A DNA stretch of 64,000 nucleotides from Datnioides undecimradiatus. Taxonomy: Eukaryota; Chordata; Actinopteri; Lobotiformes; Datnioididae. Location of the stretch: NCBI GenBank assembly GCA_008933995.1, contig WARS01000981.1, forward strand, positions 310,001 through 374,000. Reading direction: 5' to 3'. Of the stretch, positions 59,731-64,000 are shown in pieces. Below the pieces are notes generated by a model, which saw only the letters and a list, made by a program, of their open reading frames with translations, made no database searches and was not told where the DNA came from. The translations under genes and the position numbers were made by a program. Each line of letters opens with the position of its first letter. Position 1 is the stretch's first letter.

Positions 59731-59811
59731 CCCCTTCCGCCCACCCTGCTTCATGGACCTCTTTTTTGAACATTAGGGACATCTGGAATCTGTCCCGGGG
59801 GGGGGGTGTTC

Positions 59812-60247
59812 TGTCAGGGTTTTGAGTTGAGTTTCTTGTTTTGAGTTGAGTTTCTTGTTTTATTTCCTGTCTTATTTTGAAAAGTTTTTCCCTTGTGTGT
59901 TTGTCTACTTGTTTCCTGTTCTTGATTAGTCCATTGGTTTCACCTGTGTCTCGTTTTGCTGCCCTCCCCTGTCTATTTAAGTTATGCCATTGTTAGCGTC
60001 CATGTCCCTACCTTGATTCCATGAGCTTGTTCATTGAGATTTTGGATTATTGTTTCTTTTTGGATCTTTGGTTATTTTGGATTATTGGATTATCACGTCA
60101 TGTTCGGACTGACTACCTGGATTTTGACCCTGCCTGCCTTGACCACCCGTAAGCCTAGCCCATTAAATAAACTGTTAAAAGATCTTTTGCGTCCTTGTCC
60201 GTGCCTGCATCTGGGTCCTGCTCTCACCTAGTAACCAAGTCCTGACA
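59812..60247 (+). repeat. 3' LTR of the gypsy-like element
   Basis: 436 bp from TGTCAGGG to CCTGACA. It contains a tandem 19-bp duplication (TTTTGAGTTGAGTTTCTTG twice, about 59820-59858), CACCTGTGTCTCG, a TATA-like CTATTTAAG (59972-59980) and AATAAA (60165-60170) near the expected polyadenylation position. Confidence 0.85.
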
Positions 60248-60252
60248 CATCC
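60248..60252. repeat. Target-site duplication CATCC, right copy
   Basis: Matches 58636-58640 on the other side of the gypsy-like element. Confidence 0.8.
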
Positions 60253-60716
60253 TTCCCAGGGAAGGTTGCAGTAACCATGGCCATAGGCCAACAGTTGCGG
60301 GCAGTCTGTTTGTCCCTGAGGAGAACTAGATCTCCAACTTGAAGATTCTTCCATGGCACCGTCTCTTTTTGTCTTTGTTGTAAGGACGGCAAGTATTCTT
60401 GGCTCCAATGAGTCCAAAACTGGTTCGCAAGAGCTTGTATTTGTCTCCATTGTTTTGAGTAAAGGTCCTTGTCCTTGAAGTCTCCTGGTGGAGGTGGAAC
60501 TCCTGATTTCTGTGTAAGGAGCATCACAGGTGAAAGAATGAAAGGTTGCTGTGGGTCTGTGGACACAGGAACGACTGGACGTGCATTCATGATAGCTGTG
60601 ACTTCTGCCATCAGTGTAGAAAGCACCTCGTGGGTTAGACGGCTCTTTTGTTGCAAAAGCATTGAATTAAGGATCCTTCTGGCGACACCAATCATCCTTT
60701 CCCATGAGCCTCCCAT
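60253..60716 (-). pseudogene. BEL/Pao pol: integrase end and DUF5641-type domain
   Basis: Minus-strand frame opening HMGGSWERMIGVARRIL, the end of the integrase core with its catalytic Glu, then NARPVVPVSTDP and FILSPVMLLTQK. It continues into the C-terminal region with ANQFWTHWSQEYLPSLQQRQ and VGDLVLLRDKQTARNCWPMA, typical of the DUF5641 domain of BEL/Pao polyproteins. The frame is cut at 60252 by the gypsy-like insertion. It is in a different frame from the preceding integrase part because of an upstream deletion. Confidence 0.85.
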
Positions 60717-61005
60717 GTGGGAGGCATGTGGAGGTATGTCTGTACAGTTTTATCCATTTCCAACTCCTTGCAGGGCCTTTGAGAGAAAAGAAGCGCCTAA
60801 GAGCATTTATACAGCTGGACGCATCCATAGACTCGATCAGTTCACTATGGACAGCTCTTGAACTTAAGCAACTGAACATTATGGCCCACCGTTTTTTCTC
60901 TACTTGTCCTCCTCTGGTGTGTCTGGTTATAATGGACCAAGGCCCGAAGACATCAAGTTCCACATACGTGAAGGGTGGGTAGGCCCTGAGGCAGTAAGTC
61001 AGCCA
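60717..61005 (-). pseudogene. BEL/Pao pol: integrase core, deleted
   Basis: Minus-strand frame with PPFTYVELDVFGPW (first catalytic Asp) and SRAVHSELIESMDASSCINA, then FFSLKGPA. The sequence that normally holds the second catalytic Asp (in an SD.GTNF-type motif) is missing. The frame jumps directly to residues that follow it, and a second deletion precedes the HMGGSWE motif. So one of three D,D,E catalytic residues is gone and the integrase must be inactive. A frameshift also separates this from the zinc-binding part to the right. Confidence 0.8.
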
Positions 61006-61861
61006 TACGTTGTTCTTCCAGTCTCCCACGCAGCTTCCTGCAGGTTATGCATTTGTGGAGTACTGACTTGATTAATCTCTTGTCACCCAAGATCCACAGT
61101 CCTGCTGCCCTTACTGCTCCTTCCATGAGATGTCGACCCTGATGTTTCACTTGCTCGTGGTGATGTTGCACAAGCAGAAAGGAGTTGTAACTGTCTTTGG
61201 CTAGGATTACTGGGTTCTTTTCTTCTCGTGTCAGCTCAGAATGTTTCAGTCGGCCTCCAATACAGATGAGATTACCCACCAAGGTCAGACTGAGTTTATG
61301 CAAGGGGCTGTTTTTGGTCACCACCTCATTTGCTTGAAGGGCTGACAGTTCCTTCGCAAAGGTTGCCCTCTGTGCTGCTTTGAGAATAACATCTTTTGCT
61401 TGAGCCATTTCATCAACAGCACGAGGCAAGTGACATCTATGCCACCCCATGCACTTGCCCTTTTGGTTGGAACGCTTGTGAGATCTTGCCATGTGGATGA
61501 GAAAGGCCACTGCTCCTACTAGCGAGATGAAGGTGGAGAAGCATTGAAAGTGGTCAGAGGTAAGTACCAGTTCCTCTAGGTGAGTGGTGTAGGTGTGTAC
61601 TTGTGGTCGGATCTCTGAGTCATTTTCCGGGTCAACGAGTCTGAATTTCTCACTGATTTGTACTGGCTCTGCAGATGGTCGACGCAGGAAGGAAGGTCCA
61701 CAGAACCAAGAACTTTGTGCAAGGGGGGATGCCAATAAAGATCTCGATGCATGATCTGCCAGGTTTTCTTCTGTGCATACACAATGCCATTGTTCTGGTC
61801 TGGAAGATTGGCGGTTGTGTTGGACTCGGTTGTGGACGTATGTATAGAAACGTTTTGTCAC
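61006..61861 (-). pseudogene. BEL/Pao pol: connection and integrase zinc-binding domain
   Basis: A long minus-strand frame. Near its start are RFYTYVHNRVQ, PEQWHCVCTEENLADHASR and SSWFCGPSFL, the conserved stretch after RNase H in BEL/Pao pol. Further on, HHHEQVKHQGRHLMEGAV and then CITCRKLRG form the HHCC integrase zinc-binding motif (H2C2 type). It ends shortly after RMADLLPQ in a frameshift. Its upstream end also starts after a frameshift (61858-61862) relative to RNase H, so the polyprotein is broken at both sides. Confidence 0.85.
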
Positions 61862-62144
61862 ATGTAAATGTAACCAAGCACCACCTTACTGTCTGTAAAG
61901 AACCTGATAGCATCCAACTTAAGATCTAGCTTTTCTTGGATGAGATCAGCCATCTCTACTGTGAGCACAGCGGCACAGAGCTCGAGCCGTGGAATAGTGG
62001 GTTCAGACTGAGGTGCCAATTTTGCTTTGCCCATAACAAGTCCTACTTTGATTTTTCCATCCTCCTGGACTGCTCTCAGGTAAGCGACAGCTCCAATTGC
62101 CTTGGTTGATGCATCCGAGAACACACACAGTTCTGTGTGCACAG
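61858..62144 (-). pseudogene. BEL/Pao pol: RNase H domain
   Basis: Minus-strand frame with ELCVFSDASTKAIGAVAYL, GKAKLAP, IPRLELCAAVLTVEMAD and IRFFTDSKVVLGYI. These carry the RNase H acidic residues (Asp in SDAS, Glu in LEL, Asp in TDS). The domain would degrade RNA in the RNA-DNA hybrid during reverse transcription. Its N-terminal end coincides with the hAT insertion, and coding resumes in the same frame at 63883 when one target duplication is discounted. At its C-terminal end the frame closes early (YIYM, stop). Confidence 0.88.
62137..62144. repeat. hAT target-site duplication GTGCACAG, left copy
   Basis: An identical 8-bp sequence follows the right end of the element at 63875-63882. Eight base pairs is the diagnostic target duplication length of hAT transposons. 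Confidence 0.95.
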
Positions 62145-62492
62145 TAGGGCTGGGCGATAAAACGATAACGATATGTATCGCGATAGACACGTACTCGATA
62201 TCAATACAAAATGCTTTCGATAAAACATTTCGATATGAGTGTTTTGGGTTTTTTTTTAAGAAACCGGCGAAAGTTTAGCCAGAGCCCTCTCTGGTTTAGT
62301 TCCGCCTTGTTGTGAAGCAAGCTTGGTTGCATGAGCAAAGGCACTCGTCCTCTGGTGCCTAGCAACCTATGGAGGGACACCCGAGACATACGCTAATAGC
62401 CAATCATGTAACAGTATTGTGTTTGGTTGTGTCATCTCCTTGTCTCGTGGTCGTGTTTTTTTCCAGAAACAGCGTGGTGACGAAAAGAAAAG

Positions 62493-63249
62493 ATGAGTGC
62501 CGCCGCAACGAGCGAGGAAATTGTGGACAAAAAAGGAAAGGTCAGCTCGCCAGTATGGGAATTTTTTGGATTCTATAAGTCGGATCGTAGTCAGACAAAT
62601 GTTGTCTGCAAAATATGCAACACCGTGGTCCCCACCAAGGGTGGTAATACCACCAACCAGGTGGGGCTCAAGGCAGAAGATGGTGGCAAGGGTCCTAGAG
62701 CAACAAAAGGCCATTACTGAAGTTCTGTCTGCTGACAAAAACACCAGGCACCTGATCCCAACTTGGCAGGACATCGATGTGCTTGAGTCTATGAATGCGG
62801 CCTTGGCTCCTCTCCTGGAGTTTACAGACTCCCTTTCTGGTGAGTCATATGTGACCGTCTCTTATGTGAAGCCTGTGCTCCACCTGTTCCGCTCCAATTT
62901 GCTTCAAGTAAATGAGGGGGACACTGAGCTCACAAAAGAGATGAAGACAAAAATAATGGCCTATCTTGATGAGAAGTATGCAGGCCCTGACACAGATGAT
63001 CTCCTTGACATGGCTACCTTGATGGACCCCAGGTTTAAAGTTCAGTACATCAGACCAGGGAAGGTAGGGGCCATTAAAATGAGAGCAGTGTCTGAGGTAG
63101 TGAATGAAGGCCAGGGCCAGTCACAGGCAGGGCCTTCTGAGGGAGCAGCAATTTTTAGTACTGGGGGTAATGTTGTTACATGCACCAGGGCAGCTTTAAA
63201 ACCAGAGAAGGTAAACCAGCTGGTGTTCCTAGCACAAAACCTTGAGTGA
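62493..63249 (+). pseudogene. hAT transposase remnant (ZBED1-like)
   Basis: The gene starts at ATG 62493. The first about 55 codons encode a BED zinc-finger start (SPVWEFFGF, then VVCKICNTVVPTKGG) with its CxxC but without the paired His. After GNTTN a deletion shifts the frame (+1) to TRWGSRQKMVARVLEQQKAI, which lies well downstream in intact transposases. The shifted frame then runs about 200 codons (WQDIDVLESMNAALAPLLEF, LDMATLMDPRFKVQY) and jumps by a second deletion to FSTGGNVVTCTRAALKPEKV, the last part of the hATC dimerisation region. The missing middle would hold the first acidic catalytic residues, so no active enzyme can result. Confidence 0.9.
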
Positions 63250-63475
63250 AAATATAGGCTACTTGAATAGTTCAGATGTTACAGATGTAAAGCCTAAGTC
63301 TACCTCAGTTTTACTTTAATTTCTTCTATGTTTACAAAACACTCCATATTTTTATTTTACTAAACCTTGAGTGAAAATATACTTGAATAGTCCGGATGTA
63401 AAGCCTATGCCCACCTCAGTTTTACTATAATATTTTTTATGTTTATAAAACACTGCATATTTTTATTTATTTATT
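63237..63475 (+). repeat. Tandem duplication inside the hAT element
   Basis: A segment of about 125 bp starting AAACCTTGAGTGAAAATATA (63237) and ending near a TTTTTATTTTA run is repeated from 63362, starting with the same bases. Both copies contain GATGTAAAGCCTA and CACCTCAGTTTTACT-like blocks (the first reads TACCTCAGTTTTACT). The first copy includes the last codons of the transposase frame and its stop, so those codons are duplicated in the 3' untranslated part. Confidence 0.8.
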
Positions 63476-63874
63476 TAAAAAAATGTTATTCACCAGAAGG
63501 TGAACTTTTTTTGCACTAAACTTGAACTGAACTATGATAGCTCTTCTCAGATATTAGTTTTTGCTATGTTCACATTTAACACTTTGCACATGTTTTTATA
63601 ACACTTTAGTTTTGTTAAGCACTTTATTATTGATAATTGTTCTTTTTTTTTTGGTAATCATAACGTTGAACATGTGTGTTGACATTCCTTTTCTTTGAAT
63701 GCTCATTGCCTGTCAGAGGAAGGTTAAGTTTAAAATAAAAATGTTTAAATTTAGTATTTTTCCCTCCTGGTCCTAATTTTAAATAGGTCATACAATGTTT
63801 CAATAATTATCGATATCGACTGATATGAAACACTTATATCGCGATACAGATTTCAGCCATATCGCCCAGCCCTA

Positions 63875-63882
63875 GTGCACAG
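63875..63882. repeat. hAT target-site duplication GTGCACAG, right copy
   Basis: Identical to 62137-62144. Confidence 0.95.
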
Positions 63883-64000
63883 CCTTGATGAGCGAACTTG
63901 GTGTGTATGTGCGTGGCACATGAAGCTGCTTTAAGACTTGAAGAGAATCCCTCCAAGTTTCCCATTTCTTTAGTTTGTCTTCCGGGAGAGGTGTGTCCCA
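63883..64000 (-). pseudogene. BEL/Pao pol: linker before RNase H, continuing off the window
   Basis: Minus-strand frame with WDTPLPEDKLKKWETWRDSL and KQLHVPRTYTP, the conserved linker between the reverse transcriptase and RNase H regions of BEL/Pao pol. It is open to the window edge. The reverse transcriptase, protease, gag and 5' LTR should lie further right. It joins the RNase H segment at 62136 in frame apart from the hAT insertion. Confidence 0.85.

Larger units (their letters stand above)
58641..60247 (+). mobile_element. Non-autonomous gypsy-like LTR retrotransposon
   Basis: A 1607-bp element bounded by CATCC duplications. It has a shortened 5' LTR (58641-58766), a 1045-bp internal region with one ORF, and a full 3' LTR (59812-60247). 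The full LTR starts TGTCAGG and ends CCTGACA, perfect 7-bp inverted ends. A G-rich polypurine-like tract precedes the 3' LTR. No protease, reverse transcriptase or integrase frame exists, so movement must have depended on a related autonomous element. It lies in opposite orientation inside the pol gene of a BEL/Pao element, so it is younger than that element. Confidence 0.85.
62145..63874 (+). mobile_element. ZBED-type hAT DNA transposon, internally deleted
   Basis: 1730 bp with perfect 15-bp terminal inverted repeats TAGGGCTGGGCGATA and a perfect 8-bp target duplication. Both subterminal regions carry the palindrome TATCGCGATA (62176-62185 and 63837-63846), likely transposase-binding or folding sites. 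Inside is a transposase gene with its middle and most of its dimerisation domain deleted, so the copy is non-autonomous. It inserted in the pol gene of the minus-strand BEL/Pao element. The short decayed element at 5833-5925 shares the terminus type. Confidence 0.95.

Noticed and set aside
59190..59744. 184-codon minus-strand open frame, Gly/Arg-rich
   Set aside because: It is the antisense of the tandem arrays in the gypsy-like ORF. In-phase repeats without stops on one strand often leave the other strand open too.
60469..60861. 130-codon plus-strand frame
   Set aside because: Antisense shadow of the BEL/Pao integrase and DUF5641 region.

Overview
The window looks like nuclear DNA from a teleost fish, most likely a percomorph. 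Two dispersed repeats I associate with percomorph genomes occur here (a GCTAACAT-rich repeat at 28.8 and 31.2 kb, and a TACTTAAGTACA-type repeat at 40.4-41.1 kb). BEL/Pao, Ty3/gypsy and ZBED-type hAT transposons lie at the right end, CA microsatellites are frequent, and possible coding pieces carry GT/AG splice signals. No bacterial-style operons, CRISPR arrays or recognisable tRNA/rRNA genes were seen.

From 1 to about 49.4 kb the DNA is mainly AT-rich intergenic or intronic sequence. A CpG-rich, GA-rich promoter-like segment at 20.4-21.8 kb holds a good candidate first coding exon on the minus strand (signal peptide, then a GTAAGT donor). If that is right, the left 21.5 kb is a large first intron or lies beyond it. 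A second CpG-rich block at 33.4-34.2 kb has a cluster of forkhead-type TGTTTAC motifs and an RFX-type X-box. A 90-bp exon-like segment at 24.2 kb has good splice signals but no recognised product.

From 49.4 to 57.7 kb lies a large imperfect inverted duplication, with arms of about 1.65 and 1.5 kb around a 5.1-kb spacer. The left arm and adjoining spacer carry a broken minus-strand TCF/LEF-like HMG-box gene. Its HMG box is split by an intron where TCF/LEF genes are split, a basic GKKRKR tail sits in a separate exon, and two in-frame stops are present. The right arm holds an inverted copy of only its last exon. One edge of the right arm directly abuts a perfect 18-bp palindrome.

From 57.8 kb to the end is a transposon nest. 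A minus-strand BEL/Pao retrotransposon (LTR plus decayed pol, running off the right edge) was hit twice. A 1.6-kb pol-less gypsy-like LTR element landed in the C-terminal part of pol (5-bp target duplication CATCC). A 1.73-kb internally deleted ZBED/hAT transposon landed just before the RNase H segment (8-bp target duplication GTGCACAG). The gypsy-like element carries an unusual Pro/Ser/Arg-rich ORF built from three successive tandem-repeat arrays.
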